Shown piece by piece: positions 29,808-39,103 of a stretch of DNA of 64,000 nucleotides. The first letter of the stretch is position 1, and each line of letters begins with the position of its first letter. Source of the DNA: Chryseolinea sp. H1M3-3 (lineage in GTDB: Bacteria; Bacteroidota; Bacteroidia; Cytophagales; Cyclobacteriaceae); NCBI RefSeq assembly GCF_029360725.1, contig NZ_JARKMY010000001.1, positions 372,001-436,000 on the forward strand, in the 5' to 3' direction. The notes beneath the pieces were generated by a model. It did not search any database. It was not told where the DNA came from and saw nothing but the letters and a program-made list of their open reading frames with translations. A program made the position numbers and the translations under genes.

Positions 29808-30523
29808 AAACTAGTAACGGATCATCCGTAAAAAAATACAACTGCATTTTCTTTGACCTGGACCATACGCTTTGGGATTATGAAACTAATTCCCGGGAAA
29901 CGTTAGAAGAGCTTTACCTGCAGTATAATCTTCAGGCAAAAGGAATTGACACGTGTGATCAATTTACAACACATTTTACCCTAGTAAATACCAGGCTTTG
30001 GGAATTGCTGGACAAGGGCGCCATTACAAGTGATGTGATCCGCAAGCAGCGCTTTAAACAGATCCTTGAAAATTTTTCTATCCGGGATGAAAAACTGTGC
30101 GAAGACCTCTCCCATGACTATATCAAGGAAAGCCCAAAAAAAGGAAAACTGATGCCCTATGCGCTGGAGGTATTGGATTATTTATCAGCGCATTATGACC
30201 TGAGTGTCATCACTAACGGCTTTGATGAGATTCAACAAATGAAGTTACAATCCAGCAACCTCGTTTCCTATTTTGATCACATCATTACCTCACAGCGGGC
30301 TGGGTCTCGAAAACCTTCATGCGAGATATTTAATTTTGCGCTAAGCTGCCACGGCATAAAAAATCATCAGGCAATTATGGTAGGCGATAACCTGGTGACC
30401 GATATTGGTGGGGCCTGTAGTGCGTATATCGATGCCGTATTTTTTAATCCCGAGAAGATTACGCACGATGGCCACAGTGCGTATGAAATCAGTTGCCTTT
30501 CAGAACTTAAAAGATTTCTTTGA
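29789..30523 (+). CDS. YjjG-like HAD 5'-nucleotidase
   Basis: The 244-aa product belongs to the HAD hydrolases. Motif I is FFDLDHTLWDYETNS with the nucleophilic Asp, motif II is VITNG, the motif III Lys is in SRKPS and motif IV is MVGDNLVTDIGGA. The length and the LWDYETNS signature fit the YjjG/YfnB branch, which dephosphorylates non-canonical pyrimidine nucleotides. The gene overlaps the upstream regulator by 19 bases. The exact nucleotide substrate is not known. Confidence 0.87.
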   Translation: MAKSEIKTSNGSSVKKYNCIFFDLDHTLWDYETNSRETLEELYLQYNLQAKGIDTCDQFTTHFTLVNTRLWELLDKGAITSDVIRKQRFKQILENFSIRDEKLCEDLSHDYIKESPKKGKLMPYALEVLDYLSAHYDLSVITNGFDEIQQMKLQSSNLVSYFDHIITSQRAGSRKPSCEIFNFALSCHGIKNHQAIMVGDNLVTDIGGACSAYIDAVFFNPEKITHDGHSAYEISCLSELKRFL

Positions 30524-30547
30524 ACCATTAATACAGTAACACAACGT

Positions 30548-32185
30548 ATGGCAAACGGATTTTTCAATGTTCCTTTTCCCAAAAATGAACCGGTATTAAA
30601 TTATGCACCTGGAAGCAAGGAACGAGTTGCTTTGCAACAAGCCCTTCGCGATGCCCGCGCTAAACAATTGGATATCCCTATGTACATCGGCGCTGACGAG
30701 GTGCGCACAAATTCAAAACAAAGGTTAGCGCCGCCTCACGATCACCAGCATACGTTAGGATATTTTCATGAAGGCGACCGAGAACACGTGGTCCAAGCAA
30801 TTGATGCTGCCTTAGCGGCAAAATCATTGTGGAATAATCTAAGCTGGGAGAACAGGGCTAGTGTTTTCTTAAAAGCCGCCGATTTACTTGCTGGTCCTTA
30901 TCGCGCTATTATCAACGCTGCTACGATGTTGGGTCAATCCAAAAATTGTTACCAGGCTGAAATTGACAGCGCTTGTGAATTAATAGATTTCTTGCGTTTC
31001 AATGTATACTACATGGCCCAGATCTATCACGAGCAGCCCGAATCTTCTCCGGGCGTCTGGAACCGGATTGAGTATCGTCCCTTGGAAGGATTCACATTTG
31101 CGCTTACACCATTTAATTTTACTGCCATCGCTGGTAATTTACCCACCAGTATGGCTATGATGGGCAATACTGTTATTTGGAAACCTGCTTATACGCAGAT
31201 TTATTCCGCGAATGTTATCATGACGGTTTTGAAAGAGGCTGGCCTGCCGGATGGCGTTATCAATTTGATTTATGCAGACGGCCCGACCGTTGGTGATGTA
31301 ATTTTCAATCACCGCGATTTCGCAGGCATTCACTTTACTGGAAGCACAAAAGTGTTTCAGCAGATCTGGCAAACAATCGGAAAAAATATTCAGGCATACA
31401 GGTCATATCCAAGAATCGTCGGGGAAACCGGCGGTAAGGATTTTATAATCGCCCATAGTAGTGCACATCCAAAAGAGTTGTCGACGGCAATGGCACGGGG
31501 CGCTTTTGAATTTCAGGGTCAGAAGTGTTCCGCAGCATCGCGATGCTACATCCCTTCATCAATATGGGATGAGGTAAAAAATTACCTGCTTGAAGATTTG
31601 AAGAGCTTTAACATGGGAAGCCCTGAAGACTTCGGGAACTTCATCAACGCCGTGATTGATGAAAAATCCTTCAATTCCATCACCCGTTACATTGAAGAGG
31701 CAAAAAAGAATCCTGTAAATGAAATCATCGCAGGCGGAAAATATGATAAGTCCAAGGGATATTTTATTGAGCCTACAGTAATCGTTTCAAAAGATCCATC
31801 CTCTGTCACGATGTGCGAGGAAATCTTCGGACCGGTCCTCACCATTTACATTTACCAGGATGAGAATTTTGAACAGACTTTGGAATTGGTCGACAACACA
31901 TCACCGTATGCGCTTACCGGATCCATTTTTGCGAAAGATCGTTACGCTGTAGAATTAGCCACAAGGAAATTAACGCAGTCTGCAGGTAATTTCTACATTA
32001 ACGATAAGCCTACTGGTGCAGTGGTTGGCCAGCAACCTTTTGGCGGAGCAAGGGGATCAGGGACGAACGATAAAGCAGGGGCTAAAGTAAATTTGTTGCG
32101 TTGGGTCTCTTTGAGAACCATCAAAGAAACTTTTGTCACGCCAAGAGATTATCGCTATCCTTTTTTGGAACCGGACAAGGCATAG
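30548..32185 (+). CDS. pruA: L-glutamate gamma-semialdehyde (P5C) dehydrogenase
   Basis: The 545-aa product is an aldehyde dehydrogenase of the P5CDH branch, which oxidises glutamate semialdehyde to glutamate with NAD+ in proline catabolism. Diagnostic parts are HDHQHTLGYFHEGD near the N terminus, RPLEGFTFALTPFNFTAIAGNLP, the NAD-binding FTGSTKVF, the Glu of GETGGKDF and the catalytic Cys327 in FEFQGQKCSAASR. The C-terminal GQQPFGGARGSGTNDKAG loop is also typical. No proline dehydrogenase is in the window, so the first step is encoded elsewhere. Confidence 0.95.
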   Translation: MANGFFNVPFPKNEPVLNYAPGSKERVALQQALRDARAKQLDIPMYIGADEVRTNSKQRLAPPHDHQHTLGYFHEGDREHVVQAIDAALAAKSLWNNLSWENRASVFLKAADLLAGPYRAIINAATMLGQSKNCYQAEIDSACELIDFLRFNVYYMAQIYHEQPESSPGVWNRIEYRPLEGFTFALTPFNFTAIAGNLPTSMAMMGNTVIWKPAYTQIYSANVIMTVLKEAGLPDGVINLIYADGPTVGDVIFNHRDFAGIHFTGSTKVFQQIWQTIGKNIQAYRSYPRIVGETGGKDFIIAHSSAHPKELSTAMARGAFEFQGQKCSAASRCYIPSSIWDEVKNYLLEDLKSFNMGSPEDFGNFINAVIDEKSFNSITRYIEEAKKNPVNEIIAGGKYDKSKGYFIEPTVIVSKDPSSVTMCEEIFGPVLTIYIYQDENFEQTLELVDNTSPYALTGSIFAKDRYAVELATRKLTQSAGNFYINDKPTGAVVGQQPFGGARGSGTNDKAGAKVNLLRWVSLRTIKETFVTPRDYRYPFLEPDKA

Positions 32186-32196
32186 GTAAGAAAACA

Positions 32197-32224
32197 AACC
32201 CTGCTTCAATGCAGGGTTCGTTTT
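32197..32224. terminator. Terminator between convergent genes
   Basis: AACCCTGC pairs with GCAGGGTT around TTCAAT, then CGTTTTCT; A-rich on the other side, so it may work for both P5C dehydrogenase and the CreD gene. Confidence 0.85.
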
Positions 32225-32238
32225 CTCAGACATTATGG

Positions 32239-33651
32239 TTAGGCCACCGCTTCGCGATACCATTTTATTTTTCTTGAGAAATACATCAACAAGCTTACGA
32301 TCAGGAATAGCCCTAAGCTTCCCAATAGCAATGAGAAATCCTGTTGAAGGATGATGATGAAAATAAATGAGTAAAATGTGATCAGCAACAGGGAGAAAAC
32401 CAAACTGAGCTTTTTCGAAGGGAGAAATGTGGTAGAATATAGGCTAACCAGAATAACCGTAGCGATGGAAGAAATGATGTAAGCAATATTATAACCGACG
32501 TGTTCTGAAAAACTAAGCAGCAGTGTATAATAGATGATTAACGCGACGCCTATCAGGATATATTGAAAGGGATGAATTCGAACCTTTTGGATGATCTCCA
32601 CAAGAAACAGGGCAATAAAAGTTAAAAGGATTACAAGCACTCCGTACTTTGAGGTCCGCATACTTTTTTGATATTGGTCTACAGGTATTAACAATTTGAC
32701 TCCGAAGTCTGCGCCGCTAAGCTCTTGATTACTGTCTGCCCATTGCTGCGAAAAAGCACGATTAAAATGCAATATCTTCCAGGCTGCAGTAAATCCTTCG
32801 TTAGTTATTTCGCGGGAAGCTGGTAAAAATTGTCCGTCAAAACTTGGGTCAGGCCAAGGTCCTTGAAGTTTTACGGAAGTGGTTTTGCCTAAAGGAACAA
32901 AATCTAATCGGTTACTACCTTTTAGTTTTAACTTCATGGAGACTTGACCGACAAATGCATCGGCGTTATCCCAATTTAATTTCGCCACGATACCACTACT
33001 GGAAGGGAGGTTTTCTTTTGGTTTATAAAGGGCAGCCAAATTTTCATCTTGTCGTCCCCTAACCGTGAAACCGATATTGTTGGAAGGTTCAAGTGTAAAG
33101 GGCTTATCTGCGAGGGTAAGGATGGGGTTGTCGCTAATCCCCCGAAGGTCTGTGATGCCATACGTGATATAGGCACCGTTCCATAGCACCATATCTTCAG
33201 GAATAGAAAGTTTTTTAAAATCAGGTTTATTGAAATTTGCAGCGATCGATAGCGAAGATTCATAAACCACGGCATCAAAAATACCCCGGTGCAATATTTC
33301 AGGGTTAACATTTCCATTAATAGTTAAATCCTCGGGGAGGAAAAATGCTTTTTCAATATGTTCCCTGATTTCTTTACCGTCTTTTCCACGATCGATAATT
33401 TCATGTTTACGATAAGGTACTACCAATACGGGGCCAGAGATCGATTGACTTCCGGACCATTTTTCGGCTACTTCCTGAATAACCTCTCCCGCTCTGGATT
33501 GTCGCTCCTCGATTAAATCTTGAATCGATCCGGAAGGAATCAAGAGGATTAAAATTAAGATTCCGATGGAAAAGAGTTTAATCATGATAGATTCCTGGAT
33601 CCATTTATTGAACCGATCTAATAAATTCGTTGGTTGTGTAATTGCTTCCAT
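32239..33651 (-). CDS. creD: CreD-like inner-membrane protein
   Basis: The 470-aa product has an N-terminal membrane helix (SIGILILILLIPSGSIQDLI), a large periplasmic domain to about residue 330 and a run of about five C-terminal helices, which is the CreD layout. The conserved stretches RQSRAGEVIQEVAEKWSGSQSISGPVLVVPY and KYGVLVILLTFIALFLVEIIQKVRIHPFQYILIG are characteristic. In enterics CreD is the target of the CreBC regulators and affects envelope integrity and colicin tolerance; no CreBC pair is present here. The molecular activity is unknown. Confidence 0.92.
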   Translation of the reverse strand: MEAITQPTNLLDRFNKWIQESIMIKLFSIGILILILLIPSGSIQDLIEERQSRAGEVIQEVAEKWSGSQSISGPVLVVPYRKHEIIDRGKDGKEIREHIEKAFFLPEDLTINGNVNPEILHRGIFDAVVYESSLSIAANFNKPDFKKLSIPEDMVLWNGAYITYGITDLRGISDNPILTLADKPFTLEPSNNIGFTVRGRQDENLAALYKPKENLPSSSGIVAKLNWDNADAFVGQVSMKLKLKGSNRLDFVPLGKTTSVKLQGPWPDPSFDGQFLPASREITNEGFTAAWKILHFNRAFSQQWADSNQELSGADFGVKLLIPVDQYQKSMRTSKYGVLVILLTFIALFLVEIIQKVRIHPFQYILIGVALIIYYTLLLSFSEHVGYNIAYIISSIATVILVSLYSTTFLPSKKLSLVFSLLLITFYSFIFIIILQQDFSLLLGSLGLFLIVSLLMYFSRKIKWYREAVA

Positions 33652-33983
33652 ATTTTGTTAAGTATTAAAGATTCCATTGTCAATCGGCCTACAATTGTGG
33701 GGCTTTATCCTTACAGTGAAGGGCCCTATTAACGCTGGCCGTATAAAGTACTTTGTGATACAAAGCGCACAGACAAAAAAAAATCCCCCGATCGTGACCG
33801 TAGCGTAGATATGTAGCGAATCTTTCCAATCAAAAGTACTTTGTTGTTCAAAGTTACTTGAACGCAGGCGAGTTCGCAAGGTTTAAATCAGTAATTATTA
33901 AAACATAATGGAATAAAATTTCCACCGATTTTGGAAATTTCCAGTCCAACTCCTTAATATTGCACTCCCTTTTGAAGGGTAAT

Positions 33984-34057
33984 TCCTCCTTAGCTCAGCT
34001 GGTTAGAGCATCTGACTGTTAATCAGAGGGTCCTTGGTTCAAGTCCAAGAGGAGGAG
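33984..34057 (+). tRNA. tRNA-Asn (anticodon GTT)
   Basis: The acceptor TCCTCCT pairs with AGGAGGA and G73 follows. D stem GCTC/GAGC; anticodon stem TCTGA/TCAGA around CTGTTAA (anticodon GTT); T arm CTTGG/CCAAG around TTCAAGT. It is 74 nt with no encoded CCA. It marks the left border of the accessory region. Confidence 0.96.
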
Positions 34058-34067
34058 CCTGATAATC

Positions 34068-34102
34068 AGCCACTTACATGTTAGTACTGTAAGTGGCTTT
34101 TT
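34068..34102 (+). terminator. Terminator after tRNA-Asn
   Basis: An 11-bp stem AGCCACTTACA/TGTAAGTGGCT closes a 9-base loop and is followed by TTTTTC, ending the tRNA transcript. Confidence 0.88.
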
Positions 34103-34104
34103 CA

Positions 34105-34122
34105 TTTGCACGTTATTTGCAC
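34105..34122. other. Putative integrase arm-type sites near tRNA-Asn
   Basis: Two direct copies of TTTGCAC start 11 bases apart (34105 and 34116), one helical turn, just past the tRNA terminator. Paired short direct repeats next to a tRNA 3' end are the usual layout of tyrosine-recombinase arm sites, so this is probably the attL side of an element inserted in the tRNA. No integrase with this partner site was identified in the window. Confidence 0.5.
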
Positions 34123-34771
34123 TTTTCTATTCAATAGCATCGCCCCCTAAAACTATCCTACAACATTCCGTCTTCCGGCATATGGGCCGCCCCCTGTCAC
34201 TTTTCCGTCTTGCCCTAATTTGTTATTTTCGTCAATGGAGATCACAGAAGACCTTTTACACAACTCTTGGACACGATAGCCATGAGCCTCGTGGAGCAGC
34301 ACGATGATCACGTGTCGGAGTTTTATAGTGATGCCTGAACCAGAGATCAAGCGGAGAATTTTTTTTTTGCAGACAGAATCTCATCCGGACACGTTCGGTC
34401 TTCCTGTTGAAGAGTTTCGTTCCAACATTTCGGATACTTGATTTAAGCCTAATCTTCCGACCTTAGGTTCTTTCTAGGAACAGATTGCATTTAAAACATT
34501 CGAAAGTTCGCCGTCTTGGGATGGAGGATTAACCAAGCGGGCATTGTAATGCATTGGTTGATTTATCCGGTAGCTTTTGCGGCAGGCCATGCGTTGTAAT
34601 CATCTCTAAACCTGAACTGCCAGTGAACAGGATAGTAGTTTTTGCATGGATAATTTTGGATAAATTCCCACGGAACGTTTGACGTATGGCTCATATGATT
34701 TTCGTCGGTAAAACATGCTATCTGACAAAAAAGCGTTGAGTTCTTTGTAGTTGGCACTTTGGGTGCGCGCA
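34123..34771. other. Intergenic stretch, no convincing gene
   Basis: About 650 bases between the putative attachment border and the HEPN-motif gene. Two short leftward frames of 65 and 69 codons have no recognisable similarity, and the sequence reads like decayed DNA typical of island borders. No structured RNA or repeat was recognised. Confidence 0.5.
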
Positions 34772-35314
34772 CTATTTTAGCTTATTTGGCTCTACACCGT
34801 ATGAGCTTGCAATTGCTTCAATGATTTTTTCCCAATCATCGAGAATTGCACAAATTTGTTCGAAGTTCTTTTCATTGTTTAAGTTTAGTACTCGCGTCCC
34901 ATCATCATCTCCTGCTTTTGTTGGAAATGTGAGTGCGTCAAATTTTGCTAACCTACTTACGCTTTTTGTAACAAAAAGAATGTTTTCCCTATGGTACGAG
35001 AAGTCCGCATGGGAAATAAAATCCCGAATTTCGTTGAGCGCATACAAATTTTCAACGTGTTGTTTGTCTTTCTTTTCAACTTCAGGAAACTCTGGCAAAA
35101 ACTTGTCAATTATAAAGGCAAAAGTATTTTTATGCCAATCAAGTCGTAGACTGGCATGCTTAGGAGAAATTGTTCCTGTGTTGAAATCTTTTTCAAATTC
35201 CGGGTTATTCTTTAACAAAATAAGATCAATTAACCTCTTCTCGAGCCAAATAGATCTGATGAGGATTTCGCCCGCCCTTTGAAATGTCTTGTTATTGGTG
35301 TAAAGGTTAGCCAT
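34772..35314 (-). CDS. Hypothetical protein with HEPN-type R-x4-H motif
   Basis: I do not recognise a named family. The 180-aa product is helical and carries LNEIRDFISHADFSY, an Arg-x4-His motif like the catalytic motif of HEPN ribonucleases (Arg97 and His102 from the chosen ATG). The surrounding pattern, two long helices each side, also fits HEPN. It is the last of three leftward genes after the PHP/ABC ATPase and the HNH nuclease, 108 bases beyond the latter. A TTG start 30 bases upstream is possible. An RNA-cleaving effector is an inference from the motif and context. Confidence 0.65.
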   Translation of the reverse strand: MANLYTNNKTFQRAGEILIRSIWLEKRLIDLILLKNNPEFEKDFNTGTISPKHASLRLDWHKNTFAFIIDKFLPEFPEVEKKDKQHVENLYALNEIRDFISHADFSYHRENILFVTKSVSRLAKFDALTFPTKAGDDDGTRVLNLNNEKNFEQICAILDDWEKIIEAIASSYGVEPNKLK

Positions 35315-35422
35315 AGTCGGTCGTAATTTTACAAACTTAGCCAAATACAGGGAATTGCATATAACGTCGTACGCATTTTCACATAAGTGGCTTACAACTG
35401 TGGCCCCTTTTTTAGGTTTACG

Positions 35423-35818
35423 TCATGACCTGCAATGGTATTTCCCAGCTTCTGCTGGAAGAGTATATTTCTTTTTACCTGATGGCAGGTTCTCTACAAA
35501 ACCCCCTTCGAACTGACTTACTTTTCCTTTATTTCCTCCTCCATGATCTGTCTTCTGGGAACTGCAATTTGGGCATAACAATTGAAGGTTTTTTGTTCTG
35601 TTGTCGCCGTTGACACCGTTCTTGTGGTCTAGGATCAACACAATCGGCTTTCCGTTCCACGTCAACGGCGGATTGTGCAGTGTACAGTCAAGATTATCAC
35701 ACCGCAAAGGAATTGCCGTTGCCTGCTCCGACCTCCATCTTATATACAATCGCTTAACAGTCGACTGCGCCTGTCGACCCTGCTTGTAAACGAGTACTTC
35801 ATCGTAAGCTATGCTCAT
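35423..35818 (-). CDS. HNH endonuclease family protein
   Basis: The 131-aa product has an HNH core with a zinc-binding frame: Cys pair region RCDNLDCTLHNPPL, then the beta-beta-alpha motif ILDHKNGVNGDNRTKNLQLLCPNCSSQ with the catalytic His of LDHKNG and the Asn of RTKNLQLL, and the second Cys pair CPNC. An N-terminal helix-rich segment (residues 1-40) resembles a short DNA-binding helix-turn-helix. It starts 19 bases after the stop of the PHP/ABC ATPase gene, so the two are probably cotranscribed. Confidence 0.88.
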   Translation of the reverse strand: MSIAYDEVLVYKQGRQAQSTVKRLYIRWRSEQATAIPLRCDNLDCTLHNPPLTWNGKPIVLILDHKNGVNGDNRTKNLQLLCPNCSSQKTDHGGGNKGKVSQFEGGFVENLPSGKKKYTLPAEAGKYHCRS

Positions 35819-35837
35819 CGCTACCTTAAAAAGTGAA

Positions 35838-38800
35838 TTACAGCCTTACACGTAGTCGTTTTGCTCTTTCTTTAAACGCTTCCTCCCCCCCTTCCAAAAT
35901 CTCGCACACTTGTTTTCGAATCTCATCGTTCTCTATCCCTCCACTTACATAATTAATTAGTGGTAGTTGATTTTGTCTATGATCGCCGCAGTTGGCAACA
36001 ATCACCTGATCAGCGTCTGTGTTGACGACCAAGTTTGCGTTGTGTGTAACAATGATTATCTGTCTTCGAAGTTTAGCCGATCTAAACCTCGGAACAAGCT
36101 CATCAAATATCGATTTAGGGTCTAAGTTTTCTTCTGGCTGGTCAATAATCAGAGGGCGAAAATCATCCTTGTCGATCGCTAGATATAGAAGCAACAGTAC
36201 TATTCCGCGAGTTCCGGATGAGAGTTGATGTATGTTTACGCCGTCATATTGAATGCCATACTTAATTGAAATATGTGAGGTGTCAAAGAGCCATGCTGCT
36301 ACTTTGTTTGCCCACTCTCTATAAGATGCACGATCAGTCTTTTCAATTGGAGAATGTTCTTCCAGAGATTTCCTATGGATATCAAGAAAGCCATTCATTG
36401 CTTTGGAAACATCGTCTGCCGTCCCTTGCTCCCACGCAGGAAGTAGTTCTTTTTGAACAACTTCTCGAAGAGCACCTTTCCCTCGAAAAATTGTACCTTT
36501 CCTTAGATCAAGAAGAGCCTCACCGGCGGCAGCCCATGAGTCGAGATCGGCCTTACGTTGAACATTAAATGTAAGTTTCCCAAGAGCCCCGTCTTCCTCC
36601 TGAAGGTTTTCCATCAAAGGCTTATACAACTCCGTAAGAATTTGCTCGTGTTTCAAGAGCGTATCGAAAACGCCCTTATAAGACTGCTGTCGTAACTTTA
36701 GCAGGTGCGTTATCTTTTCATCAGCCTTTCCGCAATCTTCAATTTCTTTCTTTAGAGAAACGACGGTGGCTTCATCCTTTGCAATTTTTTCAGAAAGCTT
36801 TTTAAACTTTAACGAATTTTCTTCGTCTACCCCAATCAATTTCTGAATTTGGGATTGTTTTTCTTGTAGTTCATTGAAAGTATCCCTTGATAGATCTTCA
36901 ACATTACTAAAATCACTTTGCTGACCGGCCGGAGTTTCAGCGCCTTTTATTGTCTGAACGTTAATACTCGCCTTGGTAATTTCTTGTTTCAACAACCCTA
37001 CCACATCGCCCTTGTGTTCTAATTGGAAATTTTCCCACTGCAAATCGGTCAACCCAGTCATCGAATGTTTTTCTTTTAAATTTCGTAAAGCATTCGGCAT
37101 GCCAGTTTTTATCAACCCTTCAATGTAATCATTGAGAATTGTCAGGGCAGAGTGTTTTCTGGTCGCAGCATCTAGCTTAACTCTTGCCGCATCGAGCGCG
37201 GTTGAAATTTTCTGATGTTGTTTTACCCTCTCTTCCGAATTTTTACCAATGAACGTCTGTCTATCACGCTTATCGTTCTCAATGGTTTTAGTTTTTTCAT
37301 CGAGGGACTTTTGCAGGTTAGGGATTTGGTTCTTCTTTTCGCGCCAGCTATTTATTTCAGATGTATAAATTTCAATTTCCCGTTCATAGTCACAGCGTAA
37401 ATTGATCACGCTTTCGGACTTTAGCCCAACTAACTCCGAAAATGATGTTGCACCCATTCTATTTTCAGCAATATGCGCTTCAAAAATAACACGCTCAATT
37501 TCATCCATTAGCTCATCGGTTAAACCTTCAGCAGAGCATAGCTGGTCGACAAACTGTTGGGACAAATATTGAACTCTCACACTATCTATTCCATTATGCG
37601 AGGCAACATATTGAGACAGTGGAGAACTACTTTGCTCACCAACCAACCAATTCAATTCGACAATTTCATCCGCGAAAAGATCTTTAGCTCTCATAATAAA
37701 CGACCGGTCATTTGTCTTCGGCATTGCCGAATATCCTGCGACAGCAATCAGATCGGCTAAAGCAGTTTTACCAGATCCTCGCGCACCGATTATTGTGGTT
37801 AATCCTGGATTCAGCCTTAACGATGAGGTGGTAAGCCACTCCGCATTTTTTATATTAATTGCCTCTATTGTATAAGAAGGCATGCTGCCTGCAGGAGGGC
37901 TGGAACCAATAAATGTGCGTATTTCTGGCTCAATACAAGCTTGACGAAGTGACTCAAATCTTAAATCACCTTTTATCCAACTATATCGGTTGTGAGAAGG
38001 TACACCTACATTATCATTATCATGAGCATCAGAGCCATGAAGGCAGGGTTTGCATCCATTCCACTTGTCCGACAATTCTTGCTTCGTAGCCGCGCCCTGA
38101 CCAAGCCAGAATTTCCTCTGGTTTTCGTTTGAAGAAAAAATAATATGGGACGTTCGCTCTAATTCTGTTCTTAACGATGCAAAGGCGGCATCATCCTTTA
38201 ATCCTGGTGTTCCATCCCCGCTGCTTCCAGAAATTGCTATTAAAATGTTTTTCTTCGCCCATGCCGTATTGTTATAGTTTTCATGCAGCTGTTCATAATT
38301 AACTTTGAACTGGTTGACCCCGATTTCCAATGCTTTTCTATCGTCAGTTACTTGTGGGCTATGCTTTCTGCCTAGTTTCTTTAAGTCTTCCGCATTGCAG
38401 TTATAGGCATCGTCGCCTATCTTGTATGTCAGCCTATTGATGAACCTTTTGATTTCAACAACGTGATTATCGTCTTCTTGGGATACGAGCAAGTGAGCGT
38501 TAATTGGTTTTCCCTTCGCAGTCTCTATGCTGAATCGTAATTCAATATTTGGGAAAATAAGGTCGACTTCGGATAATCTTCCTTTACTTTTTTCATCAAT
38601 GACTCTCTCGTATAAATCAAGGAGGTAATAATCGGTTACGCCCAGTGCTCTAATACGTGGATTAGAGTTCTCAATTTTAGTAAGAAAATCCTCCCACGGA
38701 TCGTCCCCATTAAACTGGTTGTTTAGAACAGTCCCGGGCGCATGGATGTGTGGTTCCCATCGATGCCAGATCGATCCCCGAGGGTTTTGTGTGTTCACAG

Positions 38801-38849
38801 GGGGCGTCAAAGTTTCTTTCGGAGTGGCCGACATTTTTCCCATATGCAT
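35838..38849 (-). CDS. PHP-domain/ABC-type ATPase (TrlF-like)
   Basis: The roughly 1000-aa product joins a PHP metal-dependent phosphoesterase to an SMC/RecF-like ATPase. The PHP part (about 30-290) shows RWEPHIHAPGT (H34, H36), ALGVTDYYLLD and CLHGSDAHDND. The ATPase shows Walker A GARGSGKTALADL near 350, a long coiled-coil region (about 480-800), the signature-like LSSGTRGIVLLLL, Walker B LIIDQPEENLDP and the His switch IIVTHNAN. Databases call such proteins TrlF-like; I know of no established function. ATGs at 38849, 38843 and 38834 are all possible starts. It diverges from the Res/Mod genes across a 254-bp gap. Confidence 0.85.
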   Translation of the reverse strand: MHMGKMSATPKETLTPPVNTQNPRGSIWHRWEPHIHAPGTVLNNQFNGDDPWEDFLTKIENSNPRIRALGVTDYYLLDLYERVIDEKSKGRLSEVDLIFPNIELRFSIETAKGKPINAHLLVSQEDDNHVVEIKRFINRLTYKIGDDAYNCNAEDLKKLGRKHSPQVTDDRKALEIGVNQFKVNYEQLHENYNNTAWAKKNILIAISGSSGDGTPGLKDDAAFASLRTELERTSHIIFSSNENQRKFWLGQGAATKQELSDKWNGCKPCLHGSDAHDNDNVGVPSHNRYSWIKGDLRFESLRQACIEPEIRTFIGSSPPAGSMPSYTIEAINIKNAEWLTTSSLRLNPGLTTIIGARGSGKTALADLIAVAGYSAMPKTNDRSFIMRAKDLFADEIVELNWLVGEQSSSPLSQYVASHNGIDSVRVQYLSQQFVDQLCSAEGLTDELMDEIERVIFEAHIAENRMGATSFSELVGLKSESVINLRCDYEREIEIYTSEINSWREKKNQIPNLQKSLDEKTKTIENDKRDRQTFIGKNSEERVKQHQKISTALDAARVKLDAATRKHSALTILNDYIEGLIKTGMPNALRNLKEKHSMTGLTDLQWENFQLEHKGDVVGLLKQEITKASINVQTIKGAETPAGQQSDFSNVEDLSRDTFNELQEKQSQIQKLIGVDEENSLKFKKLSEKIAKDEATVVSLKKEIEDCGKADEKITHLLKLRQQSYKGVFDTLLKHEQILTELYKPLMENLQEEDGALGKLTFNVQRKADLDSWAAAGEALLDLRKGTIFRGKGALREVVQKELLPAWEQGTADDVSKAMNGFLDIHRKSLEEHSPIEKTDRASYREWANKVAAWLFDTSHISIKYGIQYDGVNIHQLSSGTRGIVLLLLYLAIDKDDFRPLIIDQPEENLDPKSIFDELVPRFRSAKLRRQIIIVTHNANLVVNTDADQVIVANCGDHRQNQLPLINYVSGGIENDEIRKQVCEILEGGEEAFKERAKRLRVRL

Positions 38850-39103
38850 TCAATCAACGTTGCTCTTATTATCAAAAAAGGAAATCAAACAGTTGCGAAG
38901 GATAGAACTATTGCACTGGTCCAGCTAATTGTGCAATTTACTATTTTGTTGAATATCAGCATAATCGATCTTGACCCTCAACTATCTTCCTATAGCCTTG
39001 TGGGAGATAAAAGCATTCAAGATCACCGTGATTTAAATGGTTGTAAATAATAGGCTAAAATTTAATTTGCGGATTCAATTTCATTTTGGGCACACGTTAC
39101 GTT

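Noticed and set aside
33658-33879. Small leftward frame with one hydrophobic stretch directly before creD
   Set aside because: No family, no ribosome site and unusual composition; the region looks like the promoter region of creD. It cannot be excluded but is not supported.
34153-34772. Two short leftward frames of 65 and 69 codons after the tRNA-Asn border
   Set aside because: No recognisable similarity and no operon logic; they probably are remnants or chance frames.
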